A DNA stretch of 64,000 nt. Origin: Curtobacterium sp. VKM Ac-1395. Lineage in GTDB: Bacteria; Actinomycetota; Actinomycetes; Actinomycetales; Microbacteriaceae. The position numbers were made by a program, and so were the translations under genes. The stretch lies in contig NZ_JADKRX010000006.1 of NCBI RefSeq assembly GCF_015350975.1, positions 62,001 to 126,000 of the forward strand. Direction: 5' to 3'. Each line of letters begins with the position of its first letter. Position 1 is the first letter of the stretch. Under the pieces are notes generated by a model. That model did no database searches, had not been told where the DNA came from, and saw only the letters and a list, made by a program, of their open reading frames with translations. Shown one piece after another: positions 25,264 to 35,016 of this stretch.

Positions 25264-28200
25264 CTAGATCAGTTCGTCGGTGAGGTGGTTCGGCGTGCCG
25301 AAGCGGTGCGCCGTGATCGACACCGCCTGCTCGCGGAGGAACGGCAGCATCTCGATCCGCCCGGCCTCGGTCACCGGCTCCGCGTAGACCGCGACGTCGG
25401 GGCGACCGTCGACCGCCTCGTACAGGGCCGACGCCGATCCGCCGATGAGCCGCACGCGGGTCGCCGGGCCTCGGGCGACGCGGGCGCCGAACGCCGAGTC
25501 GGACTCCGACGCCGTGACCGAGCGGACGACGGGCAGCGCCGCGATCACCTCGGGGACGGTGCCGGCAGACGAGACGTCGATCGTCGTGCCGGCACGGAGT
25601 GCGGCGGCGACGACCCGGACCAGGGACTCGACGTCCTCCGCGGCGTCCGAGGCCAGCCGCACGTGGACACCGGGGAACGGCAGGTACCGCGCGATGTTCC
25701 GCTCGGCCGACAGCGCGGACACGTCCTGCGCGGTGCCGAACAGCGACGTCCAGGCCAGCTCGTCCGACGCGACCGCGCGGGAGAGCGACGGCGACGAGAC
25801 ACCGACAGCGCGCAGGAACGCCGCGACCGGGGCCGAGACGGGGGCGCCGGCGGTGGCGTCGGCAGGTGCCCACGACCCGAGCCCGACGAGGTAGTTCACG
25901 CCACCGGCCTTGGTGCCGGCACCGACGGCGGACTTCTTCCACCCGCCGAACGGCTGCCGACGCACGACCGCCCCGGTGATGCCGCGGTTCACGTACAGGT
26001 TGCCGGCGTCGATGCGGGACAGCCACGTGCCGATCTCGGACGGGTCGAGCGAGTGCAGGCCCGAGGTCAGGCCGTAGTCGACCTCGTTGACGATGTCGAT
26101 CGCCTCGTCCAGGGTGGCGGCGCGCATCACACCGAGCACCGGGCCGAAGTACTCCGTCCGGTGGAAGGCGGACCCACGGGCGACACCGCCGCGGACGCCG
26201 GGGCTCCAGAGCTTGCCCGTGTCGTCGAGCTTCCGCGGGCGGACGGCCCAGGACTCCCCCGCGCCGAGCTTCGTCAGCCCGTCGAGCAGCTTGCCCGCGG
26301 CCGGTTCCACGATCGGCCCCATCTGCGACGTCGGGTCGGTGGGGTAGCCGACGGTCATCGAGGACACCGCGTCGACGAGCTGCGAGTGGAAGCGGCGCGA
26401 GCGCGCGACGGACCCGACGAGCACGACGAGCGACGCAGCCGAGCACTTCTGCCCGGCGTGCCCGAAGGCCGACGCAACGACGTCCTTGACGGCCAGGTCG
26501 AGATCGGCCGACGGCGTGACGATGATCGCGTTCTTGCCCGACGTCTCGGCGAGGAGCGGCAGGTCCGTGCGGAACGAGCGGAACAGCGACGCGGTCTCGT
26601 AGGCGCCGGTGAGGATCACCCGGTCGACGAGCGGCGACGCGACCAGCGTCGACCCGAGGTCGGTCTCGGAGACGTCGACGAACGCGAGCACGTCGGCGGG
26701 AGCCCCCATCGCGTCGAGCGCGGTGTCGATGACCGACGCCAGGACGGCACCGCTCCGGGCGGCCGGCGGCGCGGGCTTCAACACGACGGCGGACCCGGCG
26801 GCCAGGGCGGCGAGCGTCGACCCGGCGGGGATCGCGACGGGGAAGTTCCACGGCGGCGCGACCAGGGTCAACGCAGCCGGCGAGAACGTGGCACCGTCGA
26901 CCTCGTCGAGCGCCGCGGCCATGTCGCCGTAGAAGTGGGCGAAGTCGATCGCCTCGGAGACCTCGGGGTCGGCCTGGTCGATGGTCTTGCCGGTCTCGGA
27001 CGCCATCACCTCGATGAGGGCAGCGCGGTTCGCCTCGAGCGCGTCGCCGACGGCGTGGAGCACCGCACCACGCGCCGCACCGGACCAGGTCCCCCAGACC
27101 GCACCCGCGCTGCGGACGCGCTGCAGGACCGACGTGAGCTGCGTGTCGGACGTCAGCCGGGCCTCCTGGACGCCCCGGACCCCGAGCGTGGACGACGCGA
27201 TCCGCTCGGTGATGGCCGCGCCCCAGGCGCGGGTGGCGGCGACCGACGGGTCGCTGTCCGGCGTGTTCTCGAAGTGGCCGGGAGTCGGGCGACCGACGGC
27301 TGCGTAGCGGTCGGCGACGCGGTGCGACTCCGGGACGGCGAGCCCGTCCGGGCGCGACAGCGGCTCCAGGGACGCGCGGAACCGCGACTCCTCGCGCGCG
27401 AACAGCGACGGCGACGAGTGCAGCGAGAACACCGCGGACATGAAGTTGTCCTGCGAGGCGCCCTCCTCCAGTCGGCGGATGAGGTAGGCGATCGCGACGT
27501 CGAACTCCCCCGGGTGGACGACGGGCGTGTAGAGCAGCAGCGACCCGACCGTCTTGCGGACCGCGGCCGCCTGACCCTGCGCCATGCCGAGCAGCATCTC
27601 GAACTCGATGCCCTCGCGGACCCCGCGTTCGCCGGCCAGCAGCCAGGCGTGCGCGACGTCGAACAGGTTGTGCCCAGCGACGCCGACGCGGACGTTCGCC
27701 ACGCGGTCGGGCGTCAGGGCCCAGTCGAGCACCCGCTTGTAGTTCGTGTCCGAGTCCTGCTTGGTGTGCCAGGTCGCGAGCGGCCAGCCGTGCACCGAGG
27801 CCTCGACCTGCTCCATCGGCAGGTTCGCCCCCTTGACCAGGCGGACCTTGATGCCGGCGCCACCGCGGGCGCGACGGGCAGCGGACCACTCCTGCAGGTG
27901 CTGCATCGCGGCGAGCGCGTCCGGCAGGTAGGCCTGCAGCACGATCCCGGCTTCGAGCCCGAGGAACGCCGGCTCGTCGAGGAGCTTCGTGAAGACCGCG
28001 ATGGTCAGGTCGAGGTCCTTGAACTCCTCCATGTCGAGGTTGATGAACTTCGCCGGATCGGAGGATGCGGCGCGGGCGAACAGTGGGCGCAGCTTCTCGA
28101 CGATGTCGTCGACGGCGTGGTCGAAGGCCCACGGCGAGTGCGGGTGCACGGTCGAGGAGACCTTGATCGACACGTAGTCCACGTCGGGGCGCGCGAGCAG

Positions 28201-28740
28201 CTTGTGCGTGCCCTCGAGCCGTCGGGCCGCCTCGCCTTCGCCGAGGACCGCCTCGCCGAGGAGGTTCACGTTGAGCCGGACGCCGTCCTGCTTGATCTTC
28301 GCGATCGCGGGACCGAGCTTCGCATCGGTCGCGTCGACGATCAGGTGGCCGACCATGTTCCGCAGCACGCGTCGGGCGACGGGGACGACGACACCCGGGA
28401 GGCCCGGTGCCAGTCCGCCACCGAGGCGCACCAGAGAACGGAGCGCGCTGGGCAGGAAGCCGGGTGCGTCCGGCGCGATGGCGCGCAGCTTCCGCGCGGC
28501 GACGCCGAGGTCCTCCGGTCGGACGACCCCGTCGACGAACCCGACGGCGAACGCGAGGCCCTTCGGGTCGGCGAGCACGCCGGCGAGCTGCTTGGCCGAC
28601 CCGTCGACCGGGTACGTCTCCGCCTCGGCGAGCCACTGCCTGACCAGCGCGACGGACTCGTCGGCGAGTCCGGCGTGGTCGGTGGCGGAGGCGCGGTCGG
28701 TCGTGGTCGCTGCGTCGTTGCGCGGCTGGACGTCGGTCAT
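25264..28740 (-). CDS. putA: Bifunctional proline dehydrogenase / P5C dehydrogenase
   Basis: 1158 residues. The proline dehydrogenase TIM barrel spans about 90-440 (KVRLVKGANLPMEQVE, EFEMLLGMAQGQ), oxidising proline with FAD. The aldehyde dehydrogenase domain spans about 530-970 with the active Glu in LAETSGKNAI (about 730) and the nucleophile Cys in GHAGQKCSAAS (about 765), converting glutamate semialdehyde to glutamate. A C-terminal 180-residue extension follows, as in long actinobacterial PutA proteins. No N-terminal DNA-binding domain is present, so it does not regulate itself; the divergent LysR gene probably does this. No good Shine-Dalgarno precedes the ATG. Confidence 0.95.
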   Translation of the reverse strand: MTDVQPRNDAATTTDRASATDHAGLADESVALVRQWLAEAETYPVDGSAKQLAGVLADPKGLAFAVGFVDGVVRPEDLGVAARKLRAIAPDAPGFLPSALRSLVRLGGGLAPGLPGVVVPVARRVLRNMVGHLIVDATDAKLGPAIAKIKQDGVRLNVNLLGEAVLGEGEAARRLEGTHKLLARPDVDYVSIKVSSTVHPHSPWAFDHAVDDIVEKLRPLFARAASSDPAKFINLDMEEFKDLDLTIAVFTKLLDEPAFLGLEAGIVLQAYLPDALAAMQHLQEWSAARRARGGAGIKVRLVKGANLPMEQVEASVHGWPLATWHTKQDSDTNYKRVLDWALTPDRVANVRVGVAGHNLFDVAHAWLLAGERGVREGIEFEMLLGMAQGQAAAVRKTVGSLLLYTPVVHPGEFDVAIAYLIRRLEEGASQDNFMSAVFSLHSSPSLFAREESRFRASLEPLSRPDGLAVPESHRVADRYAAVGRPTPGHFENTPDSDPSVAATRAWGAAITERIASSTLGVRGVQEARLTSDTQLTSVLQRVRSAGAVWGTWSGAARGAVLHAVGDALEANRAALIEVMASETGKTIDQADPEVSEAIDFAHFYGDMAAALDEVDGATFSPAALTLVAPPWNFPVAIPAGSTLAALAAGSAVVLKPAPPAARSGAVLASVIDTALDAMGAPADVLAFVDVSETDLGSTLVASPLVDRVILTGAYETASLFRSFRTDLPLLAETSGKNAIIVTPSADLDLAVKDVVASAFGHAGQKCSAASLVVLVGSVARSRRFHSQLVDAVSSMTVGYPTDPTSQMGPIVEPAAGKLLDGLTKLGAGESWAVRPRKLDDTGKLWSPGVRGGVARGSAFHRTEYFGPVLGVMRAATLDEAIDIVNEVDYGLTSGLHSLDPSEIGTWLSRIDAGNLYVNRGITGAVVRRQPFGGWKKSAVGAGTKAGGVNYLVGLGSWAPADATAGAPVSAPVAAFLRAVGVSSPSLSRAVASDELAWTSLFGTAQDVSALSAERNIARYLPFPGVHVRLASDAAEDVESLVRVVAAALRAGTTIDVSSAGTVPEVIAALPVVRSVTASESDSAFGARVARGPATRVRLIGGSASALYEAVDGRPDVAVYAEPVTEAGRIEMLPFLREQAVSITAHRFGTPNHLTDELI

Positions 28741-28760
28741 GGGATCAGTGTGTCGCTCGC

Positions 28761-28778
28761 GCTTCCGGTAGCGGAAGC
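28761..28778. promoter_or_regulatory. Candidate LysR box between putA and its regulator
   Basis: GCTTCC and GGAAGC form a palindrome with six bases between; T 28764 and A 28776 make the T-N11-A core. It lies 20 bases upstream of putA and 45 upstream of the LysR-type gene. This is the position expected for autoregulation and proline-dependent activation. Confidence 0.55.
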
Positions 28779-28822
28779 AACTCTTCCTGATGTGTTCCGT
28801 TCAGGTGAACTACTCTTTCGTC

Positions 28823-29725
28823 ATGCTCGACGTCCGTCGCCTGGTGCTGCTCCGCGAGTTGTCAATCCGCGGAACGGTCGCCGCTGTCGCCGATGCGATG
28901 AACTTCACCCCGTCGGCGGTCTCACAGCAGCTCGCGGTGCTCGAGCGCGAGGCCGGCGTGCAGCTCCTCCGCAAGGCCGGACGGCGGCTGCAGCTCACCC
29001 CGCAGGCCGAGGTGCTCGTGGCTGCGGCGGGCGACGTGCTCGACACACTGGAGCGGGCGCAGTCGACGGTCGAGGCCACGATGACGAGCGTGCAGGGGCG
29101 CGTGCGGGTGGCGGTGTTCCAGTCGGCGGCGCTCGCCCTGATGCCGAACGCCCTGCGCATCATGGTGACCGAGCACCCGGACGTCCGCGTCGAGATGGTG
29201 CAGCGCGAACCGGAGACCGCGCTCAACGAGACCTGGGCGCGGGACTTCGACATGGTGATCGCCGAGCAGTACCCGGCACACGCGGCACCGCGGTTCCCGG
29301 GCCTCGACCGTCGCGACCTGACGACCGACGCCGTCCGGCTGGCGCTGCCGCCCGTGGACACGTCCCTGTGGCCCGTCGACTCCCTGACCGGCGCGGCCGA
29401 CCTGCCGTGGGTGATGGAGCCACGCGGGACGGCGTCGCGGCACTTCGCGGAGCAGCTCTGCCGACGTTCGGGGTTCGAACCAGACGTGCGCTACGAGACG
29501 GCGGACCTGCAGGCGCAGATCCGGTTGATCGAGTCGGGCAACGCCGTGGCGCTGATGCCCGACCTGGTCTGGGCCGGCCGCTCGACCACCTGCCGGCTGC
29601 TCGACCTGCCCGGGGACGCCGAGCGGACGATCTTCACGGCGCAACGGACGGCGTCGTCGCTCTCCCCCGCGGTGGCAGCGCTCCGGGACGCCCTCGAACG
29701 GGCAGCGGCGACCTCGCGCACCTGA
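28823..29725 (+). CDS. LysR-type regulator, probably of putA
   Basis: 300 residues. The start at MLDVRRLVLL is chosen because TACTCT lies six bases before this ATG; a longer frame from 28790 lacks support. Helix-turn-helix at 4-62 (FTPSAVSQQLAVLEREAG), effector domain 90-300 with GRVRVAVFQSAAL. Divergent from putA with an 82-base shared promoter region and a T-N11-A palindrome, as LysR regulators usually sit next to their targets. The ligand is probably proline or a derivative, by inference. Confidence 0.85.
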   Translation: MLDVRRLVLLRELSIRGTVAAVADAMNFTPSAVSQQLAVLEREAGVQLLRKAGRRLQLTPQAEVLVAAAGDVLDTLERAQSTVEATMTSVQGRVRVAVFQSAALALMPNALRIMVTEHPDVRVEMVQREPETALNETWARDFDMVIAEQYPAHAAPRFPGLDRRDLTTDAVRLALPPVDTSLWPVDSLTGAADLPWVMEPRGTASRHFAEQLCRRSGFEPDVRYETADLQAQIRLIESGNAVALMPDLVWAGRSTTCRLLDLPGDAERTIFTAQRTASSLSPAVAALRDALERAAATSRT

Positions 29726-29875
29726 CGGAGTGCGCTGTACCCCCAACGCGAGTGACATTGCGCGTTTCCGTCTGGCTGCTCGCGCGCGGATACCAATACG
29801 CTCCGAGCACGTCGGGGATTCTCGGCGAATTCTTATGTTCCGGCACCCGACCGGACTGCATCCCTGGGGGAACCC

Positions 29876-31426
29876 GTGCACCGAAGCACCTCCGGAGCTC
29901 GACGCGCCTGCGCTGTCGGCACCACCATCGCACTCATCGGTCTCACGACCGGTCTCGGCCTCGTGACCGCGACCGCGGCCTCCGCAGACGAGATCAGCGA
30001 CCCGACCACCAGCGTCTCCGCGCCCGCGGACCCGACTGCCCCGACGGACCCGACGGCCCCGGCCGACGGCACGCCCGCACCGGACGACGCCCAGCCGACC
30101 GCTCCCGCGTCCACGGAGCCGGCAGCGCCCGCATCGACCGAGCCCGCTGCCGCGGCTCCGACCGCGCCGGCGACACCTCGGCCCACGAAGCCCACCGCCC
30201 CGTCGAGCTCCGCACCGACCGCTGACGCCTCCGCACCCGCTGCCGCACGCATCGCCGCCGAGATCGTCGGCGACGCGAAGGTCGGCTCGGTCCTGCGCGT
30301 CGACACCGCCGACATCACCGGTCCGTACGCGTACGCCTGGTCCGTCGGGGACGGTCCGACCGTCTCGACCACGCCGTCCTTCCCGGTCACGAACGCCGAG
30401 ATCGGTTCGACCATCACCGTGGTCGTGACGGGCGCCGATGACGTCACCGCCGAGGCCACGACCGCCGCGGTCACCGAGGACGTCACCTTCGGCGGGGACA
30501 CCACGTCCTCCGACGAGCCCCTGGTCATCGACACGACGGCCGGCACGACGTTCGCGCAGTCGTTCGCCGTCACCGCGGGCAGCGGCGACGTGACCTACTC
30601 GGTCGGGTACTCCGACCCGGAGTGGTCCGACCCGACCGACCCCGACGACCAGCCGGAGTCGTACCTGCCGGACGGCGTGGAGCTCGACCCCGCGACCGGC
30701 CTGCTCAGCGGCATGTCGACCAGCGCGAGCTACTACGACTTCACCGTCGTCGCGAGCAACGGCACCTCGACCGCGACGCAGTACGTCGAGGTCGTCGTCA
30801 GCCCCGACGCCGCGATCGGCGTGCTCGCATCGGCCCTCGACACGTCACCGCAGGACCTCTTCCAGGACGGCAGGCCCGCCACCGCCTGGATCATCCTGCC
30901 GGACGGGTCCATCAGCACGGTCCACTTCCCCGGGGACGACGCCGTCGAGCCCACCTTCGAGGACGGCGGCCAGCCGACGGTGCCCCAGGGCCAGTCGCTC
31001 TGGATCTCGGGCAGCGCGATCGACCGGTTCGGCAACCTGACCGAGGAGTGGGAGGACGGCGAGACCTTCCCGTCCCCGACCATCACGAGCGACCACGCCA
31101 CGGACGTCATCGCCCTCGACGAGGACACCTTCTCGACGAAGGTGACCTTCCCGCACGCGTCCGAGCACCGCCTCACGGTCGCGCAGGACGACGTCTCGGT
31201 GTCGTTCCCCGTCACCGTGGTCCCGACCCCCGCGGTCGTCCCGGCGGCCACGGCTCCGGTCTTCCCGGTGGCAGCCGCCCCGATCGCCTCCGCGCCGACC
31301 GCCGGTCGTCAGCTCGCCTACACCGGCTCCGACACCACGGACGCCCTGCCCTGGGCACTCGCGATGCTCCTCGCCGGGGCCGGCCTGGTCGGCGTCCGCG
31401 TGATGCGCCGCCGCACCCAGCGCTGA
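29876..31426 (+). CDS. LAYTG-anchored surface protein with Ig-like domains
   Basis: 516 residues from GTG 29876, with GGGGGA four bases upstream. Signal peptide 1-37 cleaved after ASA; a Pro/Thr/Ala-rich spacer to about 120 suited to crossing the cell wall; one or two Ig-like segments (YAYAWSVGDG and the putative-Ig type PDGVELDPATGLLSGM near 260); then LAYTG, a hydrophobic helix and an RRRTQR tail. LAxTG is the sorting signal cut by class E sortases of high-GC Gram-positives. No sortase is in the window. The function is unknown, perhaps adhesion. A close paralogue follows. Confidence 0.85.
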   Translation: MHRSTSGARRACAVGTTIALIGLTTGLGLVTATAASADEISDPTTSVSAPADPTAPTDPTAPADGTPAPDDAQPTAPASTEPAAPASTEPAAAAPTAPATPRPTKPTAPSSSAPTADASAPAAARIAAEIVGDAKVGSVLRVDTADITGPYAYAWSVGDGPTVSTTPSFPVTNAEIGSTITVVVTGADDVTAEATTAAVTEDVTFGGDTTSSDEPLVIDTTAGTTFAQSFAVTAGSGDVTYSVGYSDPEWSDPTDPDDQPESYLPDGVELDPATGLLSGMSTSASYYDFTVVASNGTSTATQYVEVVVSPDAAIGVLASALDTSPQDLFQDGRPATAWIILPDGSISTVHFPGDDAVEPTFEDGGQPTVPQGQSLWISGSAIDRFGNLTEEWEDGETFPSPTITSDHATDVIALDEDTFSTKVTFPHASEHRLTVAQDDVSVSFPVTVVPTPAVVPAATAPVFPVAAAPIASAPTAGRQLAYTGSDTTDALPWALAMLLAGAGLVGVRVMRRRTQR

Positions 31427-31448
31427 CCCGCACGACACACCGAACACC

Positions 31449-31479
31449 ACGAGGGCGTCTCCACCGGGGGCGCCCTCGT
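31449..31479 (+). terminator. Hairpin terminator between the surface protein genes
   Basis: ACGAGGGCG at 31449-31457 pairs with CGCCCTCGT at 31471-31479, 13-base loop, 23 bases after the first surface-protein stop. The two paralogues therefore have separate transcript ends. Confidence 0.65.
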
Positions 31480-31558
31480 CCTCTCCCGTTCCTGCCCACC
31501 CGGCCAGCGAACGTTCACGATCCGGCACCCGACCGGACCTCATCCCCTGGGGGAACCC

Positions 31559-33181
31559 GTGCACCGCAGCACCTCCGGAGCCCGACGCGCCTGCGCCGTC
31601 GGCACCACCATCGCACTCATCGGCCTGACCACCGGCCTCGGCCTCGTCACCGCGACCGCGGCCTCCGCCGACGAACTCGCGGACCCGACCACCGGCCAGA
31701 CCGCGCCGGCCGCACCCGCCGACCCGACCGCCGACCCGACGCCGGGCGCGACCCCGACCGACCCGGCCAGCCCGACGACGCCGGCGACCGACCCGTCCGT
31801 TGCGCCGACCCCGGGACCCGACCAGGGCCTCCCGACCGACACGCCGACAGCCGCAGCGCCCACCGGAGCCGGCCACGGCACGCCGACCACAGCCCCGATC
31901 ACGGGCGCCGAGCCGAGCACCCTGCCGCCGTCGCTCACCGCACCGCGCGACGTGCCCCCGTCCCCCGCAGCGACGACGCCGACCGTGACGATCACCGGGA
32001 CGCCACGTCCGGGCGAGGACCTGGTCGCGAAGACGTCAGGCTTCACCGCCCCCGCGTCGTACTCCTACGTCTGGACCGTCGGTGACGTCGTCGCTGCCGA
32101 GACCGGCGCGAGCTACACCGTGCAGACCGCCGACATCAGCAAGGTCGTCCACGTCACCGTCACGAGCGGCACCGAGACCGCGGAGGCCGACACCGCCACG
32201 ACCGTTGCGCAGCAGCCGGCCTTCGGCACCGGGACGGTCCGGGAGGACCCGCTCGTCCTCACGACCGTCGCGGGCGAACCGTTCTCGTACACCGTCACCG
32301 CGACGGGCGACCCGACGCCGACGTACACGCTCGACTGGTCCGACCCGTCCGACGTGAGCGACGTCGACGAGGGCTACACGCCGGACCTCCAGCTCCCCGA
32401 CGCGACCACGTTCGAGGACGGCGTCCTGACCGGCACCCCCACGGCCGCGTCGTCGTACACGTTCAGCGTCGACGCCACGAACGCCGGCGGCACCGCGAAG
32501 CAGTACGTCGAGCTCGACGTCCTGCCCGCGGCTTCCGCCGGCTTCGAGGTGTCCACGGGCGACCGCGCCGAGCTCACCACGAACGGCGAGGTCGAGCAGT
32601 GGATCATCGCGCCGGACGGCTCGGTGTCGACCCTGCACCTGTCGCAGCACGTCGACGAGGACGGCACCGGGTGGAGCATCGGGTTCTCCGAACCGGGCGG
32701 CCGACCGACCATCGAGCAGGGCGGCACGCTCTTCATCACCGGCAGCACGGTCGACGCGTACGGGAACCCCACCGACAGCACCGCGGGCGACACGTCCTCC
32801 CCGACACCGACCGTCACCTCGGACGTGGCCAGCGACGTCGTCAGGTCCGACCCGGAGAACGGCGACTACGGCATGGTCGACGTCACCGTGCACGAGGCCT
32901 CGACGCACCACCTGACCATCGCCGACACCGCTGCCGGGTTCGCAACGGCGTTCGACGTCGAGGTGACGCCCACGGCAGCGGTCGCCCCGGTGCCCCCGGT
33001 CGCGTTCGTCCAGCCCGCCGCACCGGCAGCCGCCCCGGTCGCCCCTGCGCGGACAGTCGGCCGCCAGCTGGCCTCCACCGGCTCGGACGCCACGAACGCC
33101 CTCCCCTGGGCGCTCGCGATGCTCCTCGCCGGTGCCGGTCTGGTCGGCTTCCGCACCTTCCGCCGCCGCGCCCAGCGCTGA
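31559..33181 (+). CDS. LASTG-anchored surface protein, paralogue
   Basis: 540 residues from GTG 31559. The signal peptide is almost identical to that of the preceding gene, and the identity extends about 35 bases upstream through the ribosome binding site, so the duplication included the leader. After the ADELADPTTGQTAPAAPADP spacer come Ig-like segments (ASYSYVWTVGD; PDATTFEDGVLTGTPTAASS near 275) and a C-terminal LASTG, hydrophobic helix and RRRAQR tail. The middle has diverged strongly from its twin, while ends are conserved, suggesting selection for different surface roles. Confidence 0.85.
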   Translation: MHRSTSGARRACAVGTTIALIGLTTGLGLVTATAASADELADPTTGQTAPAAPADPTADPTPGATPTDPASPTTPATDPSVAPTPGPDQGLPTDTPTAAAPTGAGHGTPTTAPITGAEPSTLPPSLTAPRDVPPSPAATTPTVTITGTPRPGEDLVAKTSGFTAPASYSYVWTVGDVVAAETGASYTVQTADISKVVHVTVTSGTETAEADTATTVAQQPAFGTGTVREDPLVLTTVAGEPFSYTVTATGDPTPTYTLDWSDPSDVSDVDEGYTPDLQLPDATTFEDGVLTGTPTAASSYTFSVDATNAGGTAKQYVELDVLPAASAGFEVSTGDRAELTTNGEVEQWIIAPDGSVSTLHLSQHVDEDGTGWSIGFSEPGGRPTIEQGGTLFITGSTVDAYGNPTDSTAGDTSSPTPTVTSDVASDVVRSDPENGDYGMVDVTVHEASTHHLTIADTAAGFATAFDVEVTPTAAVAPVPPVAFVQPAAPAAAPVAPARTVGRQLASTGSDATNALPWALAMLLAGAGLVGFRTFRRRAQR

Positions 33182-33321
33182 CGGCCCCTCCTGGTCGCGT
33201 CGGGTGCACCCCTGACACGACCGGGAGGCTCCTCCCGCGGCCCCGTCCGACCGGTCAACGGTCAACGGGGCCGTCCTGCGCGTCCCCGGCCGTCGCGGCG
33301 CCCGGTCGGTACCGTTGGCCC

Positions 33322-33966
33322 ATGCCCACACTGCTGCACATCGACTCCTCGGCCGACCTCGCCCACTCCCGCTCGCGCGCCCTGACCGCCGCGTTCGCCG
33401 ACGCCTGGCGTGCACGGGGTCCGGAGTACACGGTGGTCCGCCGCGACCTGCACACGGACCCGCTCCCGCACCTGGAGACCTCGGCGCTGCACTGGGCCGC
33501 AGCGGACCGCACCGACGAGGAGTCCGTCGACCCGCAGGCCGAGGCACTGCGCCAGGCGGTGATCGACGAGCTCCTCGGTGCGGACGTCGTCGTGATCGGT
33601 GCGCCGCTGTACAACTACACGGTGCCGTCGACCCTCAAGGCCTGGATCGACCGCGTGCACATCCCGGGCGTCCTCGCCCCCGCGGCCGAGGGTGACGCCC
33701 AGCCCCTCGCCGGCCGGCCCGTCGTGACCGTCGTCAGCCGTGGCGGCACCTACGACGCCGGCACCCCGACCGAGCACTGGGACCACGGCTCGCCCGTGCT
33801 CGAGATCGTCCTCGGGAGCGCGCTCGGCATGCGGCAGTACCCGATCACCGTGAGCGCCACGCTCTCCGACCGGCTGCCCGCGCTGGCGCCGATGGCCGAC
33901 CACGCCGCAGCCGAGTTCCACGACGCGCGGACGACGCTCGAGCGCCTGGCGACGACGCTCGGCTGA
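33322..33966 (+). CDS. FMN-dependent NADH-azoreductase
   Basis: 214 residues, flavodoxin-like fold. The phosphate loop HIDSSADLAHSRSRALT is near the N-terminus, and the family motif APLYNYTVPSTLKAWIDRV lies around residue 95, followed by VVSRGGTYD. Such AcpD/AzoR enzymes reduce quinones or azo compounds with NADH and FMN. TACCGT six bases before the ATG indicates a leaderless start. It is convergent with the beta-lactamase-fold gene; the stop codons are adjacent. Confidence 0.88.
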   Translation: MPTLLHIDSSADLAHSRSRALTAAFADAWRARGPEYTVVRRDLHTDPLPHLETSALHWAAADRTDEESVDPQAEALRQAVIDELLGADVVVIGAPLYNYTVPSTLKAWIDRVHIPGVLAPAAEGDAQPLAGRPVVTVVSRGGTYDAGTPTEHWDHGSPVLEIVLGSALGMRQYPITVSATLSDRLPALAPMADHAAAEFHDARTTLERLATTLG

Positions 33967-35016
33967 TCAGGCGGGACGGACCTCGGCGCGCCGGCCGAGC
34001 AGGTCCGCGTGGAAGGCCGTCTGCGTCAGTGCGCTCGCCAGCAGGAAGCCCCGCATCGACGCGATGCCGCCGCTGAAGGGCACGCGGGACGCGACCTCGA
34101 ACAGCGTCGGCGCGTCCAGCGTGTCGAGGGCGGCGGCGACGTGGGCGCTCCGCTCCTCCCGATGCCGTGCGAGCGTCCGGGCCCGGGACACCACGTCGCG
34201 GAACCGGTACTCGTGCCCCGGGCAGACCTCGAGGTCCGCGTACCCGTCGAGCCGCCCCAGGGACGCCAGGTAGTCGCCCAGCGGGTTCGTCGCCGTCCGG
34301 CCGCCGAGCCCGAGCCCGGAGTTGATCCGCGGCAGCACGTGGTCGCCGGTGAACAGCAGCCCGTCGGCCTCGTCGACGAAGCACAGGTGCCCGCTGGTGT
34401 GCCCGGGCGTCCACAGCGCCCGGATCGTCCTGCCCGGGACCGGCAGCACGTCGCCGTCCTCGAGCAGCAGGTCGGCCCACGGGGGTTCGGCGGCGCCGAG
34501 ACCGATGCGCCGACCGGTCCCCCACGCGGCGCTCAGGCCGGCGCGGAACTCCGGCGGCACGCCCCAGGTGGCGATGTCGGCCTCGTGCCGTGCGGCGTCC
34601 TCGCGTTCGTGCTCCAGCGCGTGCACCTCGAGCGCGTGCATCGCCACGCGGGCACCCGAGGCCCGGCGGAGGGCAGCGGCCGCGCCGAGGTGGTCCGCGT
34701 GCAGGTGCGTGACGACCACGAGCCCCACGTCGGCGAGCGCACGGCCGATGCTGCCCAGTCCCGCGGTCAGGACGTCGAGCGCACCGTCCTCGCTCCACCC
34801 CGGGTCGATGACCGCGAGCGAACCGTCCGACCCCTCGACGACGTACACCAGCGTCGCGTCGGGGACGCCCCCGCGGAACGGGACGGCGAGCGTCCAGATG
34901 CCCGGCCGGACCTCCTCGACGGGCGGCAGCTCCCCCGCGGCGAGCGCCGTGGCCTGCACGGCGCTGATCGGGACGGGGGCCGGGGCAGCCGGCGGCGGGG
35001 ACGGACGGGTCGACAC
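33967..35016 (-). CDS. Metallo-beta-lactamase-fold hydrolase
   Basis: 349 residues from GTG 35016. The metal-binding THLHADHLG motif is near residue 105, further ligands are in WTPGHTSGHLC and LFTGDHVLP, and CPGHEYRF follows. The N-terminal 40 residues are Pro/Ala-rich. The C-terminal helical part fits hydroxyacylglutathione-hydrolase-like or lactonase-like enzymes. TATGGT lies six bases before the GTG (leaderless). It is convergent with the azoreductase gene. The substrate is unknown. Confidence 0.87.
   Translation of the reverse strand: MSTRPSPPPAAPAPVPISAVQATALAAGELPPVEEVRPGIWTLAVPFRGGVPDATLVYVVEGSDGSLAVIDPGWSEDGALDVLTAGLGSIGRALADVGLVVVTHLHADHLGAAAALRRASGARVAMHALEVHALEHEREDAARHEADIATWGVPPEFRAGLSAAWGTGRRIGLGAAEPPWADLLLEDGDVLPVPGRTIRALWTPGHTSGHLCFVDEADGLLFTGDHVLPRINSGLGLGGRTATNPLGDYLASLGRLDGYADLEVCPGHEYRFRDVVSRARTLARHREERSAHVAAALDTLDAPTLFEVASRVPFSGGIASMRGFLLASALTQTAFHADLLGRRAEVRPA

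Noticed and set aside
25285-30225. A 1646-codon open frame on the plus strand opposite putA
   Set aside because: It is a by-product of the GC-rich codon pattern of putA; the translation is Arg/Gly/Asp-rich without domains, and putA on the other strand is clear from its active sites.
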